Shown here: one piece after another, positions 51,814 to 59,445 of the stretch
Numbering within the stretch: the stretch's first letter is position 1
Layout of the letters: every line of letters starts with the position of its first letter
From: Deltaproteobacteria bacterium
GTDB lineage: Bacteria; Acidobacteriota; Thermoanaerobaculia; Multivoradales; JAHZIX01
DNA: 64,000 nt
Direction of reading: 5' to 3'
NCBI GenBank assembly: GCA_022601195.1
Contig: JAHZIX010000029.1
Span: 310,001-374,000, forward strand
Notes under the pieces: generated by a model
Databases searched by the model: none
What the model saw: the letters and a program-made list of their open reading frames with translations, nothing else
What the model was told of the DNA's origin: nothing
Translations under genes and position numbers: made by a program

Positions 51814-53145
51814 TCACGGAAGAGTTCCCCGAATCGTCTCGTCGCGAAAAGAAGGCCCGGCCAGAATCAGCTGGATATCGCTGATGACTCGTTCCCGAAA
51901 ACCTCCTTCGCAGTAGCAGAAGTAAAACCTCCACAAACGGCGGAATCGTTCGGAGTAGCCGAAGCGAGAGATCTCCCGCCAGTTTGCCTCGAAGCGTCGA
52001 CGCCAGCGCAGCAGGGTTTCGGCGTAGTGGAGGCCGATCTCTTCCAAGTGCACCGGGGTTAGGGAGCTAGCCCTGGCGATAGAGGAGCAGAGAGCTGCCG
52101 TGGAAGGAAGGGCCCCGCCGGGAAAGATGTAGCGCTGAATGAAATCGACGGAGTGTTTTGCTGACTCATAATTCCTATCGGCGATGGTGATGGCCTGCAG
52201 TGCCATCAAGCCTCCCGGTTTGAGTAAGCGGTCGCAGGTTGAGAAGAAGGTGTCGAAGTACCGGTGCCCTACCGCTTCGATCATTTCTATGGAGACGATT
52301 TTGTCAAAATTTCCCGAAAGGTCGCGGTAGTCCCGTTGCAGCAAGGTGATGCGATCCTCGAGGCCAGCCTCTTCGACGCGGCGCAGAGCTTCCCGGTGTT
52401 GGGAGGGAGAGATGGTTGTGGTCGTCACCAGGCAGCCGTATCGGGAGGCGGCATGCAAGGCGAAGCTTCCCCAGCCGGTCCCTATCTCTAAAACGTGGTC
52501 TTGAGGTCTTAGCTGGAGCTTGCGGCAGAGGGCGTCTAGTTTGGCTTCCTGGGCTTCTTCGAGAGTCGCCTCAGGCGTAGGAAACAGAGCGCTCGAATAG
52601 GTCATGGAGTCGTCGAGAAAGCGTTCGAAGAGCTCGTTGCCCAGATCATAATGAGCCTCGATGTTGCGTCGGCTACCCAGGCGAGTATTGGTGCGGAGGA
52701 AATGAGTCATCTTGTTGAGCATTCGTCGCACGGCCACCAGGCCTCCCTCGAGACGGCCAGCGGCACGGCGATTGCGGGCCATGAGGCGGATCACTGGAGT
52801 TAGGTGAGGGCTATCCCACCATCCATCGAGGTAGGCCTCGGCAGCTCCCAGGCTGCCGCTGAGGAGGATAGAGCTGAAGAAGCGGCCATCACGAACATGG
52901 ATTTCCGCTGCAATATCGGAGGGCTTCAAGAGCCGTCCGAAGATTGTGCGCCGGTGCCCTTCGCGAATGACTAACTGTCCCCCTTGAAGATCTCTCAGGT
53001 GGCTATGTAAGACCTTCCTTGCACGGTCGCTGACCCAGGTTGTTTTCGCTGTGGGAGGGTCAGTGAAGAGAGCCTCTCTAGAAACGGCTTCCGCGGGCAC
53101 TGCTTCTTTGAGGTGCGGAGGTTGGAACATCAGATCTTTGGGCAT
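51814..53145 (-). CDS. Cyclopropane-fatty-acyl-phospholipid synthase-type methyltransferase
   Basis: 443 residues from the ATG at 53145 (AAAGGA before it). The N-terminal lipid-binding domain (ILLSGSLGAAEAYLDGWWDS, then NIEAHYDLGNELFERFLDDS, MTYSSALF) and the SAM domain (HVLEIGTGWGSFALHAASRY, RDYRDLSGNFDKIVSIEMIE AVG, YIFPGGALPS) follow the cyclopropane synthase pattern. It would methylate or cyclopropanate the double bond of membrane phospholipid acyl chains. In Rhodobacter a Cfa-family enzyme makes the 11-methyl branch leading to furan fatty acids, and the flavin enzyme of this operon would fit the following desaturation, so that product is also possible. Confidence 0.93.
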   Translation of the reverse strand: MPKDLMFQPPHLKEAVPAEAVSREALFTDPPTAKTTWVSDRARKVLHSHLRDLQGGQLVIREGHRRTIFGRLLKPSDIAAEIHVRDGRFFSSILLSGSLGAAEAYLDGWWDSPHLTPVIRLMARNRRAAGRLEGGLVAVRRMLNKMTHFLRTNTRLGSRRNIEAHYDLGNELFERFLDDSMTYSSALFPTPEATLEEAQEAKLDALCRKLQLRPQDHVLEIGTGWGSFALHAASRYGCLVTTTTISPSQHREALRRVEEAGLEDRITLLQRDYRDLSGNFDKIVSIEMIEAVGHRYFDTFFSTCDRLLKPGGLMALQAITIADRNYESAKHSVDFIQRYIFPGGALPSTAALCSSIARASSLTPVHLEEIGLHYAETLLRWRRRFEANWREISRFGYSERFRRLWRFYFCYCEGGFRERVISDIQLILAGPSFRDETIRGTLP

Positions 53146-53165
53146 GGTGGTCCTTTTTCTCGTCT

Positions 53166-53948
53166 TCAGAGGGGCAAAGGGGGAGTGGAGGAGCGGGCTG
53201 CTTCGGTCTTCTTGGGGTGGGGATAAAAGGGGACGCCCTTGGCCTTGAGTCGAGCCGCGTGAAGGTAGATCCAGAACAGAATTCGCCAAGTCATTAGCGG
53301 GTAGCGCCAAAGGGTTCTACGAAGATTTCTGGGAGTTGCTGCCACTCGGTTGAGCGACAGAGTCGCCTCGAACACGGTGTCGTGCTCTCGCAGGTTCTCC
53401 ATGTGAAAAGCCAGGGTCTGGTCTGGCTCCGTGAAGCGCCAGCGGTAGCCCATAGACATAGGGAGGAAAGGGGAGACATGAAAGACCTTGTCGAGATGGA
53501 GCCTCCAACTCTTTTCGATCTCAACTTGCTTGCGGTGAATCACATAACAGTAGCGCTCTCCCCAAGGAGTATTGGTGACCTCTACGACAACAGCCTCGAG
53601 TTCCCCTGCGGCGTCGAAGCAGTAGTAGAAACTCGCCGGATTCATGCGCAGTCCGAAGGTGCGTGGGAAGGTGAGCAACCGAATCGCTCCGGCGGGTCGG
53701 CAATCCGTGCGTTCCTCCACTAAGGAGCGGACACTCTCCTCGAGGGGGGTCGAGGGGTCTCCCAAATAGTCGCTTCGCTTCACCCAGGCCAAAGCGGGCC
53801 GTTTGGCGGACCACAGGGAGGTACCCCGAAAGGCTTGGTCCAACTCCGAGAGATCCAGGTAGAGCATGGCGATGGAGTAGCTGAAACTGTGCTCTTTGGG
53901 AGAGTACCTACGGTGATGAACCTTGCCGTAGTAGAGGGAAGTTTCCAC
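53166..53948 (-). CDS. DUF1365 domain-containing protein
   Basis: 260 residues from GTG 53948, two bases after the stop of the FAD enzyme; the frame is open further upstream but that part overlaps the neighbouring gene. The family motifs are LYYGKVHHRRYSPKEHSFSY, LYLDLSELDQAF, VRLLTFPRTFGLRMNPASFYYCF-like (residues about 95-118), VVVEVTNTPWGERYCYVI and FHVSPFLPMSMGYRWRF. DUF1365 is nearly always next to a Cfa homologue and an FAD amine oxidase-like gene. The biochemical role is undetermined. Confidence 0.92.
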   Translation of the reverse strand: METSLYYGKVHHRRYSPKEHSFSYSIAMLYLDLSELDQAFRGTSLWSAKRPALAWVKRSDYLGDPSTPLEESVRSLVEERTDCRPAGAIRLLTFPRTFGLRMNPASFYYCFDAAGELEAVVVEVTNTPWGERYCYVIHRKQVEIEKSWRLHLDKVFHVSPFLPMSMGYRWRFTEPDQTLAFHMENLREHDTVFEATLSLNRVAATPRNLRRTLWRYPLMTWRILFWIYLHAARLKAKGVPFYPHPKKTEAARSSTPPLPL

Positions 53949-53950
53949 GA

Positions 53951-55216
53951 CTAGGCCGCTTCTCTCTGGCGAAGGCTGAGGTTGAGAGCAGCACGACGGC
54001 CGCTCCAGGCTCCATCTTCGTGGAAGCCATATCGCCAATAGGCTCCGCAATAGTGGGTTCTTTGTCGACCACTGATTTCTTGCCAGCGCTGCTGAGCCCG
54101 AATCGCAGCGGCGTCGAGTTGAGGATGGGCGAAACTCACGCGATGTTGGATGAGGTTCGGGTCGATTTCTTGGCCAGAGTTGAGCGTGACGCACCACGGT
54201 GTCGAGCTCGGGAGGGGCTGAAGTTTGTTCATCAGATAGGTGACACCTATTCCCTGATTGGGGTTTTTGTCGAGAGCGACATTCCAACTGGCCCAAACTC
54301 GTGGGTTGGAGGGTAAGAGTCGACGATCGCAATGCAACACAACTTCACTGTCTCGATAACCGATAGCCCTGAGAATGTCTCGCTCGGATCGGGACGGTTG
54401 GTGCAGGATCGACAGGGCGCGGTCGCTGTGGGTGGCGATGATGACCTGGTCGAAGTAGCAGGTTTCACCATTGACGAACAGCTCTACGTGATCCGGAGCG
54501 CGTTGTACCCGAACGACCGCAGCGTTTAGATGGACTCGGGCATCTAGGCTCCGAACCAAGGCATTGACGTAGGATTGGGAACCCCCGGCAACGGTTCGCC
54601 AGGGTGGCTGATTGGTCACCGAGAGTAAGCCGTGCTGCTCAAAGAAGCTCAGCAGGCTGAGGGCCGGAAAGTTCATTGCGTCTCGTCGAGGCATAGACCA
54701 GATTGCACCCGCCATGGGGGCCAAGAAATTCTTGCGAGTCAACTCTGAGATACCTTCTCGGTCACAGAACTCCGCCAAAGTAGGCTGGCTGAGAGTCGCG
54801 CTGTCTTGGTCCTCGAGGGCTTGACGCCCAGCGCGGTGAAATCGCAGGATTCCTCTGATCAGTCGCCAGAAACGGGGCGATACCAGGTTGCGCCGATGTC
54901 CTAAGAGCCCATAGAGGCCCTCTCCGCTGAACTGAAACCCACCGAGTTTGGAGTAGACAGCAAAACCCATCGTGGAGGGAGTGGTGGGGACTCGGAGCTC
55001 CGATAGCATTCGGCTGAAGTAGGGATAGTTACGTTGGTTGTAAACGATGAAGCCCATGTCGATGGGGAATCGCCGACCTTCTTCCTCTACCTCCACCGTG
55101 TAAGCGTGGCCGCCGGCCTGAGGTGCTGCTTCAAAGATCTCGATCTCATGCCGACCGGATAACTCGCGGGCGGCGAACAGACCGGAGATACCTGCACCGA
55201 TAATGGCTAATTTCAG
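53951..55216 (-). CDS. FAD-dependent amine oxidase-like oxidoreductase / desaturase
   Basis: 421 residues. The FAD site LKLAIIGAGISGLFAARELS is immediately at the N-terminus, with EIFEAAPQAGGHAYTVEV, then PIDMGFIVYNQRNYPYFSRM, AGGSQSYVNALVRSL, FDQVIIATHSDRALSIL and YCGAYWRYGFHEDGAWSG at the C-terminus. The best Shine-Dalgarno (AAGGAGG) places the start at CTG 55216; ATG 55273 would overlap the preceding gene by about 40 bases and leave the Shine-Dalgarno inside the coding region. Members of this NAD(P)-binding/amine oxidase family beside Cfa genes are proposed to desaturate methylated acyl chains. Two bases separate it from the DUF1365 gene. Confidence 0.9.
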   Translation of the reverse strand: MKLAIIGAGISGLFAARELSGRHEIEIFEAAPQAGGHAYTVEVEEEGRRFPIDMGFIVYNQRNYPYFSRMLSELRVPTTPSTMGFAVYSKLGGFQFSGEGLYGLLGHRRNLVSPRFWRLIRGILRFHRAGRQALEDQDSATLSQPTLAEFCDREGISELTRKNFLAPMAGAIWSMPRRDAMNFPALSLLSFFEQHGLLSVTNQPPWRTVAGGSQSYVNALVRSLDARVHLNAAVVRVQRAPDHVELFVNGETCYFDQVIIATHSDRALSILHQPSRSERDILRAIGYRDSEVVLHCDRRLLPSNPRVWASWNVALDKNPNQGIGVTYLMNKLQPLPSSTPWCVTLNSGQEIDPNLIQHRVSFAHPQLDAAAIRAQQRWQEISGRQRTHYCGAYWRYGFHEDGAWSGRRAALNLSLRQREAA

Positions 55217-55232
55217 GGTGGGGCCTCCTTCC

Positions 55233-56033
55233 TCAGGAAGGGTCTCTTTTGGGAAACCAAGGTAGAAAAGCATTCGTGCTCTCGATGTACTGTCGATAGC
55301 CAGGCCGACGCTCGACAATGGTCTTTTCCAGCAGAGCCACACCGGATACCTTGAGCAGAAGGAGAGTCATGACCAGGGGCGACCAGAGCGTCCAGATGCT
55401 GCCAGCGCTCCCCAGGGCAAAGGCTGCATAGCCCCACCAGAGGAGAGCCTCGCCGAAGTAGTTGGGGTGGCGGGTATAGCGCCACAAGCCGCGGTCTAAT
55501 ACTTGGCCGCGGTGGCGAGGGTCAGCTTTGAAGCGATGCAGCTGGGCATCCCCCACGGATTCGAAAAGAAATCCGACCGACCAAAGCCCTGCACCGAGGA
55601 GGTCCCAGGGAGTCACTGACCGAGGTGTGGTGGTCTGGACGATCACCAGTAGGCAGCCAAGAGCCGCAACGAGAGTCGCCTGGAGAAGGAAAACGGTGAA
55701 CAGGCTCACCCACCAGAAGCTCCTGCCGTGGCGTTCCCGCATGGCGGCATAGCGGTAGTCCTCGCTTTGGCCGTGGTTCCGCCACCCGATATAGCCAGCG
55801 AGACGCACTCCCCAAATTGTCACGAGGACCAGGTGGAGCCATTGGGCAGGTCCGGCGGATTCGGTGGAGCCCGGAGAGTTGGAGTGGAAGTGGGCGAACC
55901 AAGTGAGCCCGACAAAACCCAGACCCCAGAAAATGTCCACGATCCCGGCGTTCTTCAACCGGAGGCTCAAGAGCCACAGAAGAAAAGCACCAGCGAGTAG
56001 CCCTGCCCAACCGATGAGAAGTGTTGCTGCCAT
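55233..56033 (-). CDS. DUF1295 / steroid 5-alpha-reductase-like membrane protein
   Basis: 266 residues, multi-pass. Hydrophobic segments begin at once (LIGWAGLLAGAFLLWLLSLR) and continue through the protein. Conserved positions of the family are NAGIVDIFWGLGF, VTIWGVRLAGYIGWRNHG, EDYRYAAMRERHG, DAQLHRFKADPRHRGQVLDR, GLWRYTRHPNYFGEALLWWG, and LEKTIVERRPGYRQYIEST. The LWRYTRHPNYFGE box is the NADPH-binding/isoprenylcysteine methyltransferase-like signature. A reduction at a lipid double bond is a reasonable guess. AAGGGACG precedes the ATG. Spacing to both neighbours is under 20 bases. Confidence 0.93.
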   Translation of the reverse strand: MAATLLIGWAGLLAGAFLLWLLSLRLKNAGIVDIFWGLGFVGLTWFAHFHSNSPGSTESAGPAQWLHLVLVTIWGVRLAGYIGWRNHGQSEDYRYAAMRERHGRSFWWVSLFTVFLLQATLVAALGCLLVIVQTTTPRSVTPWDLLGAGLWSVGFLFESVGDAQLHRFKADPRHRGQVLDRGLWRYTRHPNYFGEALLWWGYAAFALGSAGSIWTLWSPLVMTLLLLKVSGVALLEKTIVERRPGYRQYIESTNAFLPWFPKRDPS

Positions 56034-56051
56034 CGTCCCTTGCCAAATACG

Positions 56052-56522
56052 TCAGCTTGTGAGTCCGTCGTCAGTGGATTCGTTCAGGAGGCGAGCCAGC
56101 TTTTGCTGACGGTAGTCAAAGATCTGTTTCAACCGAGGGGCAACGATGAGCCGATCGACCAATCCAGATCCCCAAACGGCGTATTCGACGTGATCTTCGA
56201 CAGTTGTTCCATCGGGACCCTCGGAGAAGCGATGGTGGTGGACCCATCTTCGATAGGGTCCTTTTATCTGTTCGTCAACGAAGCCGTAGGGTGGATCCCA
56301 AACAGAGATTTCGCTCTGCCAATGTAGGCGAAGGCCATGAAGCCTCAATTGGTAGTCGATCTTGAGACCGGACCTCATGACTAGGGGGCGAGGAGTGAGG
56401 ATACGGAAATGAAGCCATGGTGGGGTGATGGCTTCTAGGTTGCCGGCCTCTGCAAAGAACGAGAAGACTTCCCGAAGAGGCTGAGGGACGGTTGCTGCGC
56501 GGTGAATCTGGAATGTCTTCAT
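56052..56522 (-). CDS. SRPBCC-family (START-like) lipid-binding protein
   Basis: 156 residues, first gene of the operon. The SRPBCC fold is recognised from MKTFQIHRAATVPQPLREVF, SFFAEAGNLEAITPPWLHFR, then LQSEI-like WQSEISVWDPPYGFVDEQIK GPYRRWVHHHRF, and VEDHVEYAVWGSGLVDRLIV APRLKQIFDYRQ. The family forms a deep hydrophobic cavity that binds acyl or polyketide ligands. In related Cfa clusters it is a regular companion. The start codon is 22 bases from the nearest half of the inverted repeat that separates it from the B12-binding regulator. Confidence 0.9.
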   Translation of the reverse strand: MKTFQIHRAATVPQPLREVFSFFAEAGNLEAITPPWLHFRILTPRPLVMRSGLKIDYQLRLHGLRLHWQSEISVWDPPYGFVDEQIKGPYRRWVHHHRFSEGPDGTTVEDHVEYAVWGSGLVDRLIVAPRLKQIFDYRQQKLARLLNESTDDGLTS

Positions 56523-56544
56523 TACTGAATGTTTACCATGAAGT

Positions 56545-56567
56545 ACGACTATTTGGAATAATGTCGT
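56545..56567. promoter_or_regulatory. Inverted repeat between the lipid operon and the B12 regulator: candidate operator
   Basis: ACGAC-TATT-TGGAATA-ATGTCGT: the outer five bases of each arm are perfect complements and the ATT/AAT inner part also matches when one arm is shifted by two bases. Its centre lies about 34 bases from the operon start codon, where a promoter would be expected. The first ATG that I use for the regulator (56561) sits inside it. The assignment is by symmetry and position. Confidence 0.5.
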
Positions 56568-57505
56568 CTATCTTATACGGTAGTGTTGTGGACAATCGGC
56601 ATATCGGCACCGCGTCATCGAAACGACTCAAAGTAGCTCGGCAGTCTTTTTTCGCAGCTCTCATGGCAAGAGACCGTCTCGAAGCGGCTGCGGTGGTCGA
56701 GGGAGCCTTGGTGGCGAAGCTGACACTCGCCGAGCTCTACTTGGAGGTCTTGGCGCCAGCTCAGAAAGAGATTGGAGATCGTTGGCACCGGGGTGAGCTC
56801 AGCATTGCCGAGGAGCATTGGTCCACAGAGGTGATTCGGGAATGTATGGGGCGTGTTCGGCGTACCCTTTCCGATCTACCCCGGCGGGGAGCCTCGGTTC
56901 TGGTCGCTGGCCTGGAAGGAGAGAGGCACTCTCTTTCCGCTCGCATGGCTGCTGACTTCTTCCTCTGGAGAGGCTGGCAGGTTGAGTACTTGGGATGCAA
57001 TCTCCCTTCGACGGAGCTTCTTTCTTACGTCGATCGTCATGAACCGGAACTCATCGCTCTTTCCGTCACTATGGAGGAGAACTTGGAAACCGCCTGGTCC
57101 TTCTGTCGCCAGCTTTGCTCCGGTCATCCAGGGCGGAGAGTTCTCCTAGGGGGAAGTGCTTTTCGAGGGAGGGAGGGACCGGCGTCCCTGGAAGACGAGA
57201 TTTCCGGATCCTACGCGGTGGCCCGAAGTGCCCTCGAAGGGCTGGAGTTGGCTACGCGTCTGGTCGGTGACGGTTGGCGTCCGGAGCCCGAGGCTTACCT
57301 GTCCATCGTAGGGTTGCGGATCCAACGCTTGAGGAAAGAAGTGGGCCTGACCCAGGCCCAGCTCGCTTCCAGGGCTCGGATCACCCGGCCTTACCTGTCC
57401 GCGGTGGAGCGGGGCAAACAGAATATGACTCTGGAAGCTGCTCTGAAGCTGGCCGGCGCCCTCTCGACATCTATGTCGGAGCTATTGGACGAAGCTCCGG
57501 AATAG
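56561..57505 (+). CDS. Cobalamin-binding regulator: four-helix/B12 domains with C-terminal XRE helix-turn-helix
   Basis: 314 residues from ATG 56561. Residues about 23-105 form the four-helix cap of CarH-type proteins (VARQSFFAALMARDRLEAAA, LAELYLEVLAPAQKEIGDRW). The light-sensor motif Wx9EH is intact (Trp75, Glu85-His86). The Rossmann B12-binding domain follows (VLVAGLEGERHSLSARMAAD with E121-x-H123-x-x-S126, where the canonical ExHxxG ends in Gly; WQVEYLGCNLPS; IALSVTMEENLE; VLLGGSAF). His123 is the expected lower ligand of cobalt. Residues about 250-307 are an XRE HTH (LRIQRLRKEVGLTQAQLASR, ARITRPYLSAVERGKQNMTL). CarH and LitR instead use an N-terminal MerR domain. The frame is open upstream but there overlaps the divergent gene; GTG 56588 is an alternative start. 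Confidence 0.9.
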   Translation: MSSILYGSVVDNRHIGTASSKRLKVARQSFFAALMARDRLEAAAVVEGALVAKLTLAELYLEVLAPAQKEIGDRWHRGELSIAEEHWSTEVIRECMGRVRRTLSDLPRRGASVLVAGLEGERHSLSARMAADFFLWRGWQVEYLGCNLPSTELLSYVDRHEPELIALSVTMEENLETAWSFCRQLCSGHPGRRVLLGGSAFRGREGPASLEDEISGSYAVARSALEGLELATRLVGDGWRPEPEAYLSIVGLRIQRLRKEVGLTQAQLASRARITRPYLSAVERGKQNMTLEAALKLAGALSTSMSELLDEAPE

Positions 57506-57866
57506 TCCCAGGAGCCTGCGGAGAGGCTCCGCCTGACTCCGGTTGCGCTCCTGGATTCACCGGAATTTTCCTCACCCTCTCAATCCAACGACCTTCACTT
57601 CAGGTCCTTCGCCCTCTATGCCGCCCTCCTGGCCGGTCTAGCAGGGAATTATTCCCCGATGTCCTCATTCCTTGCGATCTGACAGGTAGGGCTTCGGTTC
57701 TTGCAATTGACTGATTTCAATAAGCTTATCCTTTTTCTGCCTCGTTGGCACGGACGTTGCGCTAGAAGGTTGCCGCGGTAGGGAACAGGGCCGGTCGTTG
57801 TGACCACCGGCCGACGCCAAAGGCGGATCAGCGACTCCCTGGAAATACCGTAGGAGATTTCAACTT
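57506..57866 (+). other. Intergenic region with sigma-54 promoter and leader hairpin
   Basis: No gene is supported. Two visible elements are the sigma-54-type promoter at 57746-57760 and a leader hairpin at 57789-57812 (GGCCGGT/ACCGGCC, 10-base loop). A GGAGCC/GGCTCC hairpin just after the regulator stop (around 57511-57532) lacks a T run and is a weak terminator at best. The 57560-57720 stretch is pyrimidine-rich without features I can name. Confidence 0.5.
57746..57760 (+). promoter_or_regulatory. Sigma-54 (RpoN) promoter
   Basis: TGGCACG-GACG-TTGC fits the RpoN consensus with the GG (57747-57748) and GC (57759-57760) elements spaced correctly. Transcription would start near 57772, leaving a leader of about 95 bases before the secreted-protein gene. 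An enhancer-binding activator is required for such promoters; none is in the window. Confidence 0.75.
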
Positions 57867-58238
57867 ATGCGAATCCAGAGTTTGATCACGGGTCTAGGTC
57901 TCTCGTTAGTCTTGGCAGCGGCGCCTTCTTCAGCGGTGTTTGCTGATTCTCAGGAACCAGTCGACACGACTCCGGATTGCCAAGCTTCCTTACTTCCAAA
58001 TGCGATACCCCGACAGGTTGCCCCGGTCGAGGTTCGCTTGACGACTCCACTAACCCTCGGCGCTGTCGAAGCTGTCGAGATCGAGGAGAAAAGCGGTGCC
58101 AAAGCCGCGGCTCTCCAGGACCAAGAACCGAGCAGTATTTCCTTCAAGGTGGATACAAGCGAAGCTCAGACAGGTTTTTGGACCATCGTTCTCAAGGCCG
58201 AAGATGGCGAATGCCGAGCGGTCTTGGAGATTCTCTAG
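57867..58238 (+). CDS. Small secreted protein under a sigma-54 promoter, function unknown
   Basis: 123 residues with a signal peptide (MRIQSLITGLGLSLVLAAAP, cleavage near VFA-DS) and GGAGA about 11 bases before the start. The mature domain of about 96 residues is beta-rich (VEVRLTTPLTLGAVEAVEIE, ISFKVDTSEAQTGFWTIVLK, ending GECRAVLEIL) and has two Cys residues (PDCQAS and GECRAV), likely disulfide-linked. The fold could be Ig-like. I know no family. It is a single-gene unit ending in a long hairpin at 58322-58357. Confidence 0.72.
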   Translation: MRIQSLITGLGLSLVLAAAPSSAVFADSQEPVDTTPDCQASLLPNAIPRQVAPVEVRLTTPLTLGAVEAVEIEEKSGAKAAALQDQEPSSISFKVDTSEAQTGFWTIVLKAEDGECRAVLEIL

Positions 58239-58634
58239 AAGAATCTGGGTGATACCTACCTACGCCCATAGGTTCTATTTCGAGCGTCTTCAAATCCTGC
58301 CATATATCCTTCAACACTGAGATCCCGAAGCGGCGACTTACCTTGCCGCTTCGGGATTCCCCCCTCCTTCTCTCGCTTGAAAGCGGCAAGTCTGTGAACT
58401 AGACTGGGGATCATCGAGGAAGTCTGTGTGAGAACGCGCTCTCGGCAAGGGTGCGCTCTCGGGTCGAAAGGTAGAGCTCCCGGTTTGCCCCCCCAGCGCC
58501 GGCGACGAGGTCTAGGTGTCCCCCATGCCTGGGTCCAATGTGCCGAACGCGATAGGATAGGATCAATCGTAGAAATAGCCTCAGCTTTCCATTGACAAAG
58601 ACATCAGCCATTGAGCTTAGAGAATAAGAAAATC
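58239..58634. other. Intergenic region with terminator hairpin and a short direct repeat
   Basis: Apart from the terminator at 58322-58357 there is a 10-base direct repeat GCGCTCTCGG at 58437-58446 and 58454-58463, and a GC-rich stretch to about 58560. No RNA gene could be matched. The region must hold the promoter of the GAF gene, but I cannot place it. Confidence 0.4.
58322..58357 (+). terminator. Long hairpin, terminator-like
   Basis: ATCCCGAAGCGGC (58322-58334) is perfectly complementary to GCCGCTTCGGGAT (58345-58357) around a 10-base loop. It is followed by pyrimidines (TCCCCCCTCCTT) rather than a pure T run. Confidence 0.65.
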
Positions 58635-59366
58635 ATGACGGGTTCCGAAGTCCTTGCAGAGCTCCGAAGCTCTTTGAGCCGCGCGGGAGCGCTGGCTGAG
58701 TCACTGGAACAGAATCTGAGATCTCGCCAAAGTTCCTTGATGGGTGAAGAGTCGGCCGGAGATACGGGAGACATGGAGCGCCGCCTCACTCTGGCGGAAA
58801 CCGATGTCCAGGAGCTCACATCCCGCCTCGTCGACTCGGAACACCATGCTGGACGTTTGATGAATCTCTACGTAGCAACCTTCCAGTTGCACGCTCATCT
58901 CGACCCGGAAGAAGTTCAAGCGACGATTGCCGAGATCGCTATCAACCTCCTCGGAGCGGAGCACTTCGTGCTGTTGCTGAGGAAGGGTGAGGGCTCGGAG
59001 TGCGATGTCGCATTGGCGGAGGGGACCGCGGCCAATTCCGGCGGGCTCTATTCCGATAGCCGCTATTTGGGTGGAGACTCGATGGTCGACTCGACCCTCG
59101 AGGATGGCGTGCTCCGAATCGGGCCAGAGCAGGGCTCCCGGGCTCTCGCTGCTGTGCCTCTGAGAGTTCAAGAGACCATCGTCGGTGCGCTGGTCTTGCT
59201 GAAATTACTCGATCACAAACCTGTTTTGCGGCCGGAAGATCGAGATCTCTTAGATCTTCTTTCGGCTCATGCTGCCTCTGCATTGTTCGCGGCCCGGCTC
59301 TTTGCGACAAAGGACCGCAAGCTAAGAACCTTGGAGAGTCTTGTAAAACTCGCGCAAGGGGAATGA
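58635..59366 (+). CDS. GAF-domain signalling protein with N-terminal coiled coil
   Basis: 243 residues from ATG 58635 (TTG 58611 is possible). The first about 75 residues are a helical coiled coil (EVLAELRSSLSRAGALAESL, MERRLTLAETDVQELTSRLV). The rest is a GAF fold (LYVATFQLHAHLDPEEVQAT, IAEIAINLLGAEHFVLLLRK, SRALAAVPLRVQETIVGALV, DRDLLDLLSAHAASALFAAR). No output domain is fused, so it probably works with a partner; the PATAN protein encoded next is the likely one, 79 bases downstream. Ligand is unknown, and there is no Cys at the bilin-binding position that I can identify. Confidence 0.82.
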   Translation: MTGSEVLAELRSSLSRAGALAESLEQNLRSRQSSLMGEESAGDTGDMERRLTLAETDVQELTSRLVDSEHHAGRLMNLYVATFQLHAHLDPEEVQATIAEIAINLLGAEHFVLLLRKGEGSECDVALAEGTAANSGGLYSDSRYLGGDSMVDSTLEDGVLRIGPEQGSRALAAVPLRVQETIVGALVLLKLLDHKPVLRPEDRDLLDLLSAHAASALFAARLFATKDRKLRTLESLVKLAQGE

Positions 59367-59445
59367 ACCATGTTTGGCATCGGTTTCTACTTAGGAAGCC
59401 GCCAATCTCTTTGCACGAAAATCCACTGAGCTGGTCAATATCCCG

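Noticed and set aside
56492..56560. Longer N-terminus for the B12 regulator from ATG 56492
   Set aside because: It would overlap the divergent SRPBCC gene and the putative operator and adds residues without similarity to the family.
58410..58560. RNase P or 6S RNA gene (GAGGAAGTC and GC-rich hairpins)
   Set aside because: Only a short similarity to the GAGGAAAGTC element is present; the other conserved RNase P blocks are missing, and no 6S-like bubble structure could be drawn.
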